Origin: Toxorhynchites rutilus septentrionalis
Taxonomy: Eukaryota > Arthropoda > Insecta > Diptera > Culicidae
Length of the DNA stretch: 64,000 nt
Assembly: GCF_029784135.1 (NCBI RefSeq)
Contig: NC_073745.1
Coordinates: forward strand, 110,853,216 to 110,917,215
Direction: 5' to 3'
Below the pieces are notes generated by a model, which saw only the letters and a program-made list of their open reading frames with translations, was not told the DNA's origin and searched no databases. Position 1 is the stretch's first letter. The number at the start of each line of letters is the position of its first letter. The translations under genes and the position numbers were made by a program. Positions 20,699 through 31,750 of this stretch are shown in pieces.

Positions 20699-22970
20699 CA
20701 CTTGCGTTATTTTCTTTAGGACTTACATTCTGTCCAACATACCGTCATTGGAGGTGAGATTGGATTAAAAACGATACTTTTAATGCATTCTACTTAAATG
20801 TAGTATAAATAGTTAATGTTTTAAAATTCATATAAACTTAATTAATAAATAGCCATCAAATAACACCACAGAAAAATCGCATGCTTAGCATTGCACAAAA
20901 CTGCTACGAGCTTAAATATTTGATAGAATGACTTTTTGATTTCTTGTCTATATGAATCATTGTTGTTTTTGAACAACAAAAACTATTTTTTCATGAGAAT
21001 TTCAATATTTTCGAAATAATATCTTATTTACGCTCAGTGGGGATGAAAATATGTCAAGCATAACAGAGAACATACACGAGCTGTGTTGCTGTATTGTACA
21101 TTAAGAAATATACCAACATATGCCGTGGGTTTTTTTTCCGGACCTAGGAAAAGGAATTGTAGGCAAATATTTCCCAAATATAAAGAGAAAAACGTTTCAT
21201 CAGCGCCAACTTTGTGAAAGACACATTTTCCAGGATATCTTAATCCTTTCGCCCTTTCGTCGCCCCGTCACCCAGATATGGGTGACAGTTTCCTCGTTCA
21301 AATTGAATAGGATTTTCAGAATGAATTTGATAGAATGGGCACCTAAATGTAACTATAGGACATGAAGAACAATAATAAAATCACAACCATATTATTATAC
21401 TGTTTATACTTTACTTTTTATTAATTTATAGTACGGATGGTTTGTACCGTTACCAAACAGCATCTCACATGTACCGAGCTCACCAGAAAAAATAAGGACC
21501 GTTTCGAAGAATTTCTCTATTCGAAACGAGAGATAGTTGTAGTGGTCGGCATAGCGAAGCGACGGAAGAAGTTAGATATTACTACAGGAACCAACATGAC
21601 GGCAAAAAAATTCGGGGACAGTCGAAGGAGGAAAATCTCCATATATCTTCATTTCCATCGCATTGGTATACCGGAAATTTGTATTTTTTTTTATTTTCCC
21701 ACCGAACATTTTCCAATTTTATTAAGTTGGTGCTATTGTCAGTAAACTTAATGTCAGTTTTGCGTGCGATCTGTCATTTTATTTATTAGGTTTAGATGGA
21801 TAAACTGGTCTTTGCATGTTTTCCGACTCTTTTCCTTTGTTCATTATATAATTTCTGCAGGGAATGAACATTGCGAAATGAAAACGATGAAAACGATCGA
21901 AAACAACAAAAATTACACAAATAAACTTCAAATTTATTGTTTTTTCGAATAAAAAGATAATACGGGAAGATAAACAATAACGCTTTGATAACTACAAAAA
22001 TTACACAAATATACTTGAAATTAAACATCATCGACGATATACTTGAAATTAAACATCATCGACGATTTCTCTGATTGTAATTCGGTGACCGTTCACAACC
22101 ATTTGGTAAATTTTTCCACGTTTTCATTACACTTATACCACTCATAAACTCTTGTAAAAACCCATCAATTATCAATACAACATTACTTTGAAGTAATGCC
22201 ATGTGACAGTTTGACCCAAAACTTCCCGGAAAATTCCTATAACCTTCCGAATGTTCGTTTGTAGCCTGTAAGAAGTTAAACAATTGTTCTTGTACAGACT
22301 TTTTTTTCTAAGTCTCATAACAAATAAGCCACGTCAAATTGCGCTCAATTGGTCTTGAAATTATGCCGAACAAAAGTAAAGCGCGAAATCAACGGCAGAA
22401 TTCTCACTCCAACACGGTTCCATTACCAAGCAATGTTTATTGAGAAATTGCAAATTTGAAACTGAGTTGTGTGACATCAAAGTTAAACAGTTACCAGGAT
22501 ACAGAGCTATATTTCTTTGTACCTCTGTACATGAAAGATAAATAATTTTGTAGTCCACATCTCAATTTAAAATTATTTTTGGGACGACGAAAAAAATTTT
22601 GGAACAGAGTACGAAGCCGAAACTTGCAGGTGATTTTTGAAATGCTATAACTTCGTAAATAATCAACGCATGAAGATGAAGTATGCATCATTTTAAAGCT
22701 TCAAAGTTTTCAAGTTTTTACAAGCTTTCAAGTTTTGGAATATTCTACGAACATTCTCGTTCGTTCCGAGGGTACGTATAGCATTTTGTACTTTTGGTAC
22801 AATTCTCGATGAAGTGCTCCTCTAACCTAATTGCTATGCGTAACAATATGAAACGTTCACTAGGGGTTTGGAAGTACACTAGGTTAAATTTTTTTGCAGA
22901 CATTAGAACATACTTCAACATTTGCAAAATAACAGAACATTTTCTAATACAATACTAAAAACCTGTTTAG
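20699..22970. other. AT-rich spacer
   Basis: No gene recognised. A directly repeated ~29-bp unit (TATACTTGAAATTAAACATC plus ATCGACGA) occurs twice at about 22009-22066. A short self-complementary GTCACCCAGATATGGGTGAC lies at about 21268-21287. An open frame at 21437-21745 (+, 102 codons) has no recognisable domain. Confidence 0.3.
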
Positions 22971-23006
22971 ATAATTTTTAATTGAATTATTCATCATTGT
23001 TTGAAA

Positions 23007-23147
23007 ATGAATAAAGAACGGAAATTGAATTTGGACGGCAATCATGCCGCATTTAGCTCTGAATGTTTAGTTTATCAGAGACATTTTGATTTGGAAAAAA
23101 CAGCTTGCATTTCAATAAATAGCAACCAGATTCCAGAAGAATTGTGA
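23007..23147 (+). pseudogene. Possible ORF1 tail of the non-LTR element
   Basis: A 46-codon frame from ATG at 23007 ends with TGA at 23145, and the endonuclease reading begins at about the same point. This layout would fit the end of an ORF1 next to ORF2, but the peptide has no recognisable domain. Confidence 0.3.
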
Positions 23148-24110
23148 ACCAATATTATATTTTGTATTTGAATATTGCGGGACTGTCGACAAACTACATA
23201 GCGTTACGTCAGATTGATGAGGAAAAGCGTCCATTTCTAGTCCTTTTGTCTGAAACACACATTGTTGAAATAGAATCATTTGATCAGTATAGTATTCCGG
23301 GATATAATGTTGCTGCGTGTTTATCACAATCTTGGCACACTGGCGGTGTTGCTATTTATGTCAGAGAATCAGTTCAATTCAATCTTCGCCTCAACGAAGT
23401 TATTGATGGTAACTGGTTCTTGGGCATTACAGTTGAACATGGCATGAAGATGGGTAATTTTGGTGTTTAGTATCATAGTCCCTGCTCAAGCGACTTGCGT
23501 TTTGTTGAAATTTTAGGAAACTGGCTTGAAATGTTCCTTGACTCTAGCAAATTGAATATATTAGCTGGTGATTTCAATATTAATTGGCGTGATGACTACA
23601 ATGCGAAACATTTGAAGCGCGTATTCGATTTCTTCATTTTGAAACAAACAGTACATGAATTCACGCGCACTTCCAGGCACAGTAAAACTTTAATTGATCA
23701 TGTTTATTCCAATTTTGATACTATTTACACAGTTATGGATACCAATTTGAAAATAACCGATCATGAGACTTAAATTATCAATATTGTAGATAATCACGTG
23801 GTAAACGAAGATGTTGTGAAATTAAAGCGCTGGAGGAAATATTCGAAGCATGCTGTTTCGAAACTCGTAGTTTCTGGATTTTCCATACGAGGTCGGTAAT
23901 TTAGATGAATCAGCGGCTGTTCTAACTAATACCTTGAAAACGTGTACAAATCGGCTTGTCGCGCAAAAATTTGTTCCTATGAAAAACTCGAACAGCTGGT
24001 ACAATTTGAATCTTGTACGCCTTAAACGTGAGAGAGACAGATGGTACAAAAAATTTTGTAGAACAAATGATGGAAATCATTGGAATATGTACACAAACGC
24101 GCGCAATAGA
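23144..24110 (+). pseudogene. APE-type endonuclease of the non-LTR element
   Basis: Reads YYILYLNIAGLSTNYIALR, LLSETHI (the catalytic glutamate box), GGVAIYVRES, then after a TAG at 23468 continues in the next open stretch with ILAGDFNINWRD (GDFN box) and SRHSKTLIDHVYSN (S-T-IDH box). These are the apurinic-endonuclease motifs of LINE ORF2 proteins in the right order. From about 23.8 kb frames change, and a linker (NSWYNLNLVRLKRERDRWYK) is readable to 24.1 kb, where ITmDD37E copy 2 interrupts it. Confidence 0.9.
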
Positions 24111-24112
24111 TA

Positions 24113-25411
24113 AAGGGTGTGTCACATCAAATTGCATCACGGAAAAAACGCTGTAGAAATTTAATTTTTAGGAATTATATCTTCAGCTTTCGCTTATAAT
24201 CAGATAAGAGTGTATAGATCACGTTGGCCATGCTTCACTGTCAATTTTTCGTAAATTTGGAAAAATGTCGTCGAACGAAAAAGAGCGTCGTGAATTAATC
24301 CTGTGCACTCATTTCGAGAATCCGGAGTTGTCACATCGGGACATCGGTAAGATGCTGGGAATCGTCCAATCCACGGTCAGCAGAGTACTAAAACGATACT
24401 TCGAGAACCTAACCATCGACCGGAAGGTGAAGAACGGCAAAAATGGATGCTCCGTCAGTGAAAAAGATCACAAGCGCGTAGTTAAGCAGTTTAGACGTGA
24501 TCCGAGAAGTTCGGTCCGGGATGTCGCCAATAAGCTGAATTTGTCAAGTTCATTCGTCCAGCGGACCAAGCAGCGGGAGGGCCTGCGTACATACAAGGTT
24601 CAGAAGGCTCCTAACCGCGACGAAAGGCAAAACATGGTGGGGAAGACGCGAGCCCGGAAGCTGTACACCGAAATGCTGACGAAGCCGCATTGCCTGGTAA
24701 TGGACGACGAAACCTACGTCAAAGCGGACTTTCGTCAGCTGCCGGGCCTGTTGTTCTTCTCCGCAGAGGACAAATTCAGCGTTCCGGAGGAGATTCGCAA
24801 GCAGAAACTATCCATGTTTGCCAAAAAGTACATGGTGTGGCAAGCGATCTGCTCTTGCGGAAAGCGGAGCGCCCCCTTCGTGATGACCGGCACGGTAAAC
24901 GGGCAGGTTTACCTTAAGGAGTGCCCACAGAAGCGCTTACTACCACTATTGAAGCACTACGAGGGCCCGACCATCAACTGGCCGGATCTCGCTTCTTGCC
25001 ACTATTCAAAGGACGTGTTGGAGTGGTACGAAGCCAACGGGGTCACCTTCGTGCCAAAGGAAATGAACCCGCCCAACGCGCCGGAGCTTCGCCCAATAGA
25101 GAAATATTGGGCGATTATGAAGCAGGCCCTCCGGAAGAACCCAAAAGTTGTCAAATCGGAGGCGGACTTCAAGAGAAAATGGATTTCTGTTAAAAAAAAA
25201 ACTACAACCTGACGTTGTACAGAACCTTATGGACGGGGTAAAGAGGAAGGTGCTAGCATACGGGCTTGGGCTCGAAGTATGAATAAAAAGAAAATGCCAA
25301 AAGTTGTTTAATAGTTTTTATTTTACTGTCTAAAATTTTCAAAAGAATCGGTCTACTGGGCGAATTTCTACAGCGTTTTTTCCGTGATGCAATTTGATGT
25401 GACACACCCTT
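24113..25411 (+). mobile_element. ITmDD37E Tc1/mariner element, copy 2
   Basis: Complete 1299-bp copy with TA on both sides (24111-24112, 25412-25413). Ends are inverted: AAGGGTGTGTCACATCAAAT on the left, its complement on the right, the match continuing through TTGCATCACGG and AACGCTGTAGAAATT. It lies inside the plus-strand non-LTR element, so it is younger than that insertion. Confidence 0.97.
24265..25282 (+). pseudogene. ITmDD37E transposase, copy 2 (one frameshift)
   Basis: Starts at ATG 24265 and is open through the helix-turn-helix region, MDDETY, WPDLASCHYS and RPIEKYW, all catalytic residues kept. Within an A-run at 25192-25201 one extra A, together with a C-to-A change, shifts the frame. 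Translation ends early at 25212 (315 residues) instead of 338, losing the last ~25 residues (QPDVVQNLMDGVKRK...). This is the least damaged of the three. Whether the truncated protein is active is unknown; because the lesion is in a homopolymer, a sequencing error should be considered. Confidence 0.93.
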
Positions 25412-25413
25412 TA

Positions 25414-26197
25414 TTCACAATCGATTAAGAAAACTCGTTGTGAATATATTCAGAGGAAGATTGATCTGCATGAAAGTAACAGCAAGGAGCTATGGAAAAT
25501 TTTGAAATCTTTATTAAAATCTAGTAATAGCAAACCGCGGTCCATAACTTTCAACGGCACACTTGAACAGTCTGAACAGGCATCTAAGTTTAACGATTAT
25601 TTTGTCAATAGCGTTTCATTGATCAATCAGTCCATTGAATAGGTTGATGAACCTGATGAATTAAAACAGCCGGTTAATGAAAAAAGTTTTCACCCAATTA
25701 AATTTCAACGAACTTAGAACTATTCGCTTTTCTTTAGGAAAAATGGCTGGAGTGGATAATGTCAATGCTAGAGTTATTCAAGTTTGCCTTATTATTACCT
25801 TATTTATTAATAAATTTATAAATTAAATTAAAAAATTTATAAAATAAATCTAACTGAGCATGTGCCTAAGGTGTGGAAGGAATTTTTAATAGTTCCAATT
25901 CAAAAGGTTGCTGGAACGATTAAAGCCGAAGAGTTTCGTCCCATCAATATGTTGCACACGCTAGAGAAAATATTAGAAGTAGTCGTTAAAGGCCAGCTGC
26001 TGGAATATTTGAATTGCAATGCTTTGCTAATACCAGAACAATCGGGAAGGTCATTCCTGTGAAACCGCATTAAACTTGGTATTAGCAAAATGGAAAGAGA
26101 ACCTAGAGTGCAAAGAGAATATCATTGCTGTTTTCTTGGATCTAAAACGCGCTTTCGAAACAATTCCTGGGCGAAGAGTTTTACGATTTTGTTATTT
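25414..26197 (+). pseudogene. Reverse transcriptase, N-terminal half
   Basis: Continues the non-LTR element after copy 2. Readable parts in successive frames: HNRLRKLVVNIFRG, LEQSEQASKFNDYFVNSVSL, VPKVWKEFLIVPIQKVAGT, EEFRPINMLHTLEKILEVVV, ALLIPEQSG and IIAVFLDLKRAFETIPGRR (the first aspartate of the catalytic site). It stops abruptly at about 26197, where the A/T-rich tail of the minus-strand non-LTR element begins. Confidence 0.85.
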
Positions 26198-26299
26198 GTT
26201 TATTTGTTTATTTGTTTAGATATAACATTCATCTGACAACATCGTCTTAATGAATAAAAACTTGAAAAATAGTAAAACAAAAAATGGATACATAACATT

Positions 26300-28670
26300 A
26301 AACACATCGGGATTCTCAATTCGGTTTCTGAAGCGTAGTGATGATTCTCCAAAGTCATAAAACTGCTCTACGGATGAAACAAAAACGAGCAAAAACGAGC
26401 AAAAACGAGGATCGTAGAATTCTACTGGGAGCGCGTAAGTATAGTATTCTTCTCGAGCAAGTTAGGCGCACCGATTTCACCACAAAGAAGTTTGGCAACG
26501 AAGGTGGCTTGTTGAATACGCCTACGACACTCAAGGGTATTCAAGATTAGTAAGCGTCATCTAGCTGTATATGATGGCAGGTTCCGCGGGTCACGCCAAG
26601 GCAGATTCCTAAGCGTTCTACGGAAGAACCATTTTTGAATCCGTTCAATCCTGACGATCCACATGTGTTGGTAAGGGCTCTATACTACAGATGCGGTTTC
26701 AAGAATTGGCCGAACAAGCGAGCAGAAGAGAGATTTCAGGCAGTAGGGATCAGTAAAGTCCCTAGAAATTCTCGAAATAAACCCATGCTGACGGTTGGCT
26801 TTGAATATCAATGCAGATCGGTGTGCGTCGAATGTGAGCTTAGGGTCGAGAGTTACACCCAAGTCGTTGACCTGACTGACTCTCTTCAGAATGAAATCAT
26901 CGATCGTGTAGTCGAATATAGTTGGCTGTCTCTTTCGATGGAAACTCATGATGACTTATTTATGCTGATGGTTCAGGCGACACCAACTCACGAACTGGTC
27001 AAGCAGGTTCTGTAACCGACGGCAATCCTCGAGAGTTTTGATGGCTAGATAGGATTTCAAGTCGTCTGCATATATCGACACACAGTCAGATGCTAAAATA
27101 AGCGACACATCGTTATAGAAGATCGCGAACAGCCGTGGTCCAAGATTGCTACCTTGCGGAACACCCGAAGAAACAGCAAACGGAGATGAAGTGTGAGACA
27201 TGAGCTTGACACGGAGCTTTCTTCCAGACAGATATCATCTCAGCCAGTTGATGAGTTCGTCGGAAGCACCAAGACGGGATAGTTTTCTCAGCAGGATGAG
27301 ATGGTCAATTCGATCGAAAGCGGATTTTATGACGGTGTAGATGGCATCAACTTGAGCGCCTTCCTTTAGACGGTTGATACAAACCGACGAGAACTCGAGA
27401 AGATTGGTACTAACCGAGCGTCCATGTTGTACTGGTGAGATATAACGCAGATATAACGAAAAAGACAGCATCGTTCACGATCAGCTCAAAAAGCTTAGAA
27501 GCGGCAGATAAACTGGTTATGCCACGATAGTTAGCCACAGTTACCACCTTTTTTAAACACGAGAAACATAAAGAAATGCTTCCACACATCTGGAAAACCC
27601 CTTGACTCAGCGAAGTTGTGTAAATACGGGAGAGCGGTAAAGCCAAAGATGTAGCACAGCGGCAAAAAACTATAGCTGGAACGCCATCTGGGCCAGGAAC
27701 TGTTGAACGTTTCAATTTTTTTACGCCCATTCTCAACCATCTGTGGGGTAACGACGAATGGTCGCAAGTCTATTAAACTCTCTGGAACGTTAGCTGCAGC
27801 TCTCTCGGCTTCTGACGGGGTGGCTGCATCAGCGACAAACACCGATTCAAAGTGTTTTGAAAATAAATCGCACATTTCAGAAACAGAGGACGATTCCTGA
27901 GCGCCCGAGAACACCTTAGACGGAATATCTGCTGTTTTTCGCTTGGAATTGACAAACTCCCAGAAGCTCTTTGGATTCCTACGCAGGTTTGTCTGGACAC
28001 GAAGCACATATGATTTGTAGAGGGCATGGTTAAGGCGTCGGTATGCACTGCTAGCAAGTTGAAAGTGGTGTATGGTTTCAACAGTTCGTCGACGGCGTAA
28101 TTTACGTTGGCAGGAATTTTTGTCACGCCGTAGAACACGAAGAAGTAGAGTGCTCCAATCTGGATACACTGGAGGTTTCCTTCGTGGAGTATTCGTCACG
28201 AGCCAGCTGCAAACGATTTCGCACAAACGCGTCGCCATGTCAGAAAATCGTTAAATGCAGCGAAATTAATTTTTACCTAATTCAACACTTGTTCGCCTTC
28301 GTTCCGATCCTCAATAGCCAACACTGCTCCTCCTGTAGCCGATAACGATAATACTAACGGAGGATGGTGCAAATCCACCGCTAGCAGTGGCGATACAGAT
28401 TCGTTGATAGCAATATTAACATCAGAAGCACAAAAAACCAGATCCAGTGTTCGGCCTCGAAAATTGCGAATGAAGTTGCGCTGCTGTAGATCGAGAAAGG
28501 TGATTCCATCCAATAGAACAGCACTCGCCGCAGAGGTCAAAGACGGATTCAGATCTACAACAGAGTTAGCGTGTAATTCCCATGCAATATGAGGCTGATT
28601 GTAATCGCCACATACCAATACGGTGTCATCAGAAGACGCACGGTCACACACACGCACAGAAGCCAAATGG
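26300..28670 (-). pseudogene. Endonuclease/reverse transcriptase of the minus-strand element
   Basis: In minus-strand order: VLVCGDYNQPHIAW (GDxN box), RGRTLDLVFC and DLHHPPLVLSL (endonuclease end, 28.6-28.3 kb); RRNPKSFWEFVNSKRK, DLFSKHFESVF (linker); FPDVWKHFFMFLVFKKGG, ANYRGITSLSAASKLFE, VDAIYTVIKSAFDRIDH (first RT aspartate), AVSSGVPQGSNLGPRLFAI, SIYADDLKSYLAI (catalytic ADD), RVSQVNDLGVTLDPKLTF; and a tail with RIERIQKWFF...LPWRDPRNLP. Several stops and frame changes make it nonfunctional. All the expected domains after the 5' truncation are present. Confidence 0.9.
26383..26410. repeat. Short AAAACGAGC tandem repeat
   Basis: Three adjacent copies of a ~10-bp AAAACGAGCA unit, inside the 3' part of the minus-strand retrotransposon. 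Confidence 0.6.
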
Positions 28671-28672
28671 GA

Positions 28673-28830
28673 ATCATATATCAATATCAATCTTTTTGCA
28701 GATGATACTGTGTTATTCATTGCAGCTAAGATTTAGATCAGGTCGTTTTACATTTGAATGGAGATTTACATTCTTTAAGTAGATGGATGAAGTATAAGCA
28801 ATTGAAATTGAACATAAGTAAAACTAAATA
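28673..28830 (+). pseudogene. Reverse transcriptase ADD fragment of the plus-strand element
   Basis: Plus-strand reading gives INLFADDTVLFIAAK (the catalytic ADD motif), then with small frame changes LNGDLHSL-like and KQLKLNISKTK. It resumes the reverse transcriptase left at 26197, but the stretch normally lying between the D-AF motif and ADD, about 90 residues with the PQGSVLGP box, is absent. It ends at the TA (28829-28830) where the mariner begins. Confidence 0.8.
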
Positions 28831-30088
28831 TTAGGCTGTCAAAAAAATCCTGCGGTATTTCCGCGAGGTGTCGTTGTAAGCGCGTAGTTCTAGTTGTATT
28901 CATTGTATAGAGTCATACTTTAGCTTATTGGAAAGGTATTTTTGCGCGCTATAATATAGTCCTTGACAGTGTTTTGTTTGGTTAAGTCGTTCGTGAGTTA
29001 TAGTGTCGCAAATATGGAGCAAAATAAAGAGAAAATCCGACATATTTTACAGTACTACTATGACAAAGGCAAAAATGCATCTCAAGCTGCCAATAAAATT
29101 TGTGCAGTTTATGGACCCGATACAGTTTCCATTTCCACCGCACAACGATGGTTTCAACGTTTTCGTTCTGGTGTAGAGGTCGTCGAAGATGCGCCACGCT
29201 CCGGAAGGCCTGTCGTCGAAAATTGCGACAAAATCGCTGAATTAGCCGAGAAAGACCGGCATAGTAGCAGCCGTAGCATCGGCCAAGAGCTGGGAATAAG
29301 TCATCAAACCGTTATTAACCATTTGAAGAAGCTTGGATTCACAAAGAAGCTCGATGTATGGGTGCCACACACGTTGACGCAAAAAAACATCTTTGACCGT
29401 ATCGACGCATGTGAATCGCTGCTGAATCGCAACAAAATCGACCCGTTTCTGAAGCGGATGGTGACTGGCGATGAAAAGTGGGTCACTTACGACAACGTGA
29501 AGCGCAAACGGTCGTGGACGAAGCCCGCTGTAGCGACTCAGACGGTGGCCAAGCTCTCATTAACGGCCAGGAAGGTTCTGCTGTGTGTTTGGTGGGATTG
29601 TCAAGGAATAATCTATTATGAGCTGCTTCCCTATGGCCAAACGCTCAATTCGGACCTGAACTGTCAACAACTGGACCGCTTGAAGGTAGCACTCATGAAG
29701 AAGAGGCCATCTTTGATAAACAGAGGCCGCATTGTCTTCCATCAGGACAACGCCAGGCCACACACTTCTTTGGTGACGCGCCAGAAGCTCCGGGAGCTCG
29801 GATGGGAGGTTCTTTTGCATCCGCCGTATAGTCCGGAACTTGCACCAAGTGACTACCACCTGTTTTTTTCCATGGCGAACGAGCTAGGTAGTCAGAAGTT
29901 AGCCACAAAAGAGGCCTGTGAAAATTGGCTATCCGGGTTTTTTTGCCAATAAGGAAGTGAGCTTCTATAACAGGGGTATTATGAAGTTGGCATCTCGTTG
30001 GGAACAAGTCATCGAACAAAACGGCGCATATTTGACTTAAAACAGATGATTGTAACTAATTTTCACTTCCTCATCTTTAATGTTGGAC
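28831..30088 (+). mobile_element. mariner DD34D element, right end missing
   Basis: Left end TTAGGCTGTCAAAAAAATCC follows TA at 28829-28830, about 180 bases before the transposase start. No inverse of this end is found downstream of the transposase stop: within about 50 bases the sequence becomes plus-strand retrotransposon again (LDTLQWLSVKQRI). A deletion has therefore removed the mariner 3' end and adjacent host sequence. End coordinate approximate. Confidence 0.88.
29014..30040 (+). pseudogene. mariner transposase (one frameshift near C-terminus)
   Basis: Starts MEQNKEKIRHILQYYYDKG at ATG 29014; upstream open codons are 5' leader. Domains in order: paired-like helix-turn-helix with AQRWFQRFRSG and EDAPRSGRP; RSIGQELGISHQTVINHL; the mariner signature WVPHTLTQKN; VTGDEKWVTYDN (first D); FHQDNARPHTS (second D); HPPYSPELAPSDYHLF (third D). 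The second and third D are separated by 34 residues, the mariner DD34D spacing. One extra T in a seven-T run near 29940 shifts the frame, giving a premature end at 29952. The other frame continues NKEVSFYNRGIMKLASRW to TAA at 30038. Total would be about 342 residues, the normal mariner length. Confidence 0.95.
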
Positions 30089-30690
30089 ACTCTGCAATGG
30101 TTATCCGTGAAACAAAGAATTGTTTATTTAACTATGGTGTTCATTTTTAAAGTAATTAACGGTTTGCTGCCTCGATAGTTGTGTGATCGAGTTGAAAGAG
30201 GAAGTGACTTTCATAGTTATAACACTAGAAACGCGAATTAATTAAGAACACCAAATTTCTTGTCATGTGCTTCACAAAATTCGTTGTACTTCGAGGGAAT
30301 AAATGTGTTCGATGCCAAGACATATTAAATGCGTAGCAACACTTACAGAATTTAAGAGGCACTGTATTTCACATTTAAAAGCTGTGTTTTATTAACAGCC
30401 GAACGAATTTTTGCTTATTTTTATGACGAAGATCTTTACTGACGAGGTTTTATACGAACTGATAATTTTAGACAATTTTTTTGCAGTTTGTTTTCAATAT
30501 TTTCAGTGAATCTGACGAAGTTTTTTTTGAACGGATTATATTATGTAGATTATTTAAATTTTTTTAATTATCTTTTTATTTTTATTTTGTATTGATCTCT
30601 ATTATGTCTGTCATGATCTTGGTGATGATGGACGATTTTTATTTTTATTTTGTCGATCTTATAATTGTTTTAGTTAAAAAAAAATAAAAG
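30089..30690 (+). pseudogene. C-terminal tail and 3' end of the plus-strand non-LTR element
   Basis: Reads LDTLQWLSVKQRIVYLTMVF, FKVINGLLPR, CDRVERGSDFHSYNTRNAN and QNSLYFEGINVFDAKTY with a few stops. This is the conserved region that follows reverse transcriptase in Jockey/CR1-like proteins. AT-rich 3' UTR follows, closing in an A-run near 30685. The part between KLNISKTK and LDTLQWL (about 100 residues) is missing. Confidence 0.8.
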
Positions 30691-31750
30691 TAGTCTACAA
30701 AAGTTTGAGCGTCGTGCGCTAGACACAGATATAAAGGATATTAAATTGAAAGTTTTTCAAGTGCCGGTCTAGGAATTTTCGGTGAAGGAAATTTTCTCGA
30801 TTTCTCTGAATGAGGGTCATTGTCAATCCAAAACAAGGCTGGCGGTTGGACTTGTGCTCTGGTGGACCATTTGACTGCAAGGACCACGTCGGGACCTATC
30901 GGCCCTGTGGCGGACATGACTGAGTATTGGCTTGTCTTTTGACATTGCATTTTTTTTAACTTATATATGTAAATAAAATCAGTTCGCTTTTTATGTTTGC
31001 TAAACTGATTTCAATGTTGAGAAAAAAATATTCAATTATCTTTTAGATAACTCTCAAACTCTTAGATCTTGCTCAAACCTCTGTACTGCCCATGTTTGCA
31101 TAGGTGACGTAACCACCAACACCACTCAGTGATGTAACATGCTAAAAAGCTGACTAATCATGGCTGGAAATAATTTATATTGATTAATCTGTCTCTATTC
31201 AATAAATATTAACAGTCAGACCCGGAGGGGTTATATTATTTTTGTTATTTTAATTCAATAGGAAAACACAGTTGGCGCTTACGTCAACCATGCATATTTG
31301 GGCAGTGTAGGGACCTTCATCATTATCAAATACAAATGGGGAAAAACAAAAACATCTCCGTATTGACAGGTCCTATATTACCGTTATGAGGACCATATGA
31401 AAACTTACTGTTATGGATAATTTGTTTGCTATTGTGTGTTTGCGAAAAATTGTGTTATTTTCATCCACACAAACAAAGATTAAAATGTGTTTCCTGGATA
31501 TTCCTACACTGGAAAGTTGAAGCTGAAATGATTGAAATGATGTACATTCCATCTTCATGCGATGGTTTTTTACAAAGTTACAGTTTTTCAAAAATAACTC
31601 AGAAATTTAGACATCGAACAGCGTTCTTTTTTTTTGTCGAGTGTACATTGAATTTATCTGATCCTTGAGATTAATTCAATAAGTTTGAGTAGAAACAAAT
31701 GCTCTCCACACCGGCGGAAATAATGACCAAGAGAAAATTATATTGACTCA
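30691..31750. other. Spacer, no gene recognised
   Basis: A GC-richer segment at about 30740-30950 has an open frame on the minus strand (69 codons) that I do not recognise. A stretch at 31490-31620 shares words (ATTCCATCTTCATG, AAGTTACAG) with 9060-9110 and 22640-22690, suggesting an old dispersed repeat. Confidence 0.3.

Larger units (their letters stand above)
26198..28672 (-). mobile_element. Minus-strand non-LTR retrotransposon, 5' truncated
   Basis: Runs on the minus strand from about 28672 to a 3' tail of AAACAAAT-type repeats at 26198-26213. It contains the second half of an endonuclease, a whole reverse transcriptase in pieces and a C-terminal tail. It interrupts the plus-strand element inside its reverse transcriptase. 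Its 5' end is missing, as is usual for target-primed reverse transcription. Clade: Jockey-like by its motifs (inference). Confidence 0.88.
22975..30690 (+). mobile_element. Nested plus-strand non-LTR retrotransposon
   Basis: Parts of one non-LTR element lie in order on the plus strand: endonuclease (23.1-24.1 kb), first half of the reverse transcriptase (25.4-26.2 kb), the ADD motif (28.7-28.8 kb) and the C-terminal tail (30.1-30.5 kb), then an A-rich 3' end near 30.69 kb. Three other transposons sit between the parts: ITmDD37E copy 2, a minus-strand non-LTR element and a mariner. Stops and frameshifts are scattered throughout. Clade is uncertain: APE-type, Jockey/CR1-like. The 5' boundary is a guess. 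Confidence 0.85.

Noticed and set aside
26635..27015. 126-codon plus-strand open frame
   Set aside because: It is the antisense of the reverse transcriptase and tail of the minus-strand retrotransposon.
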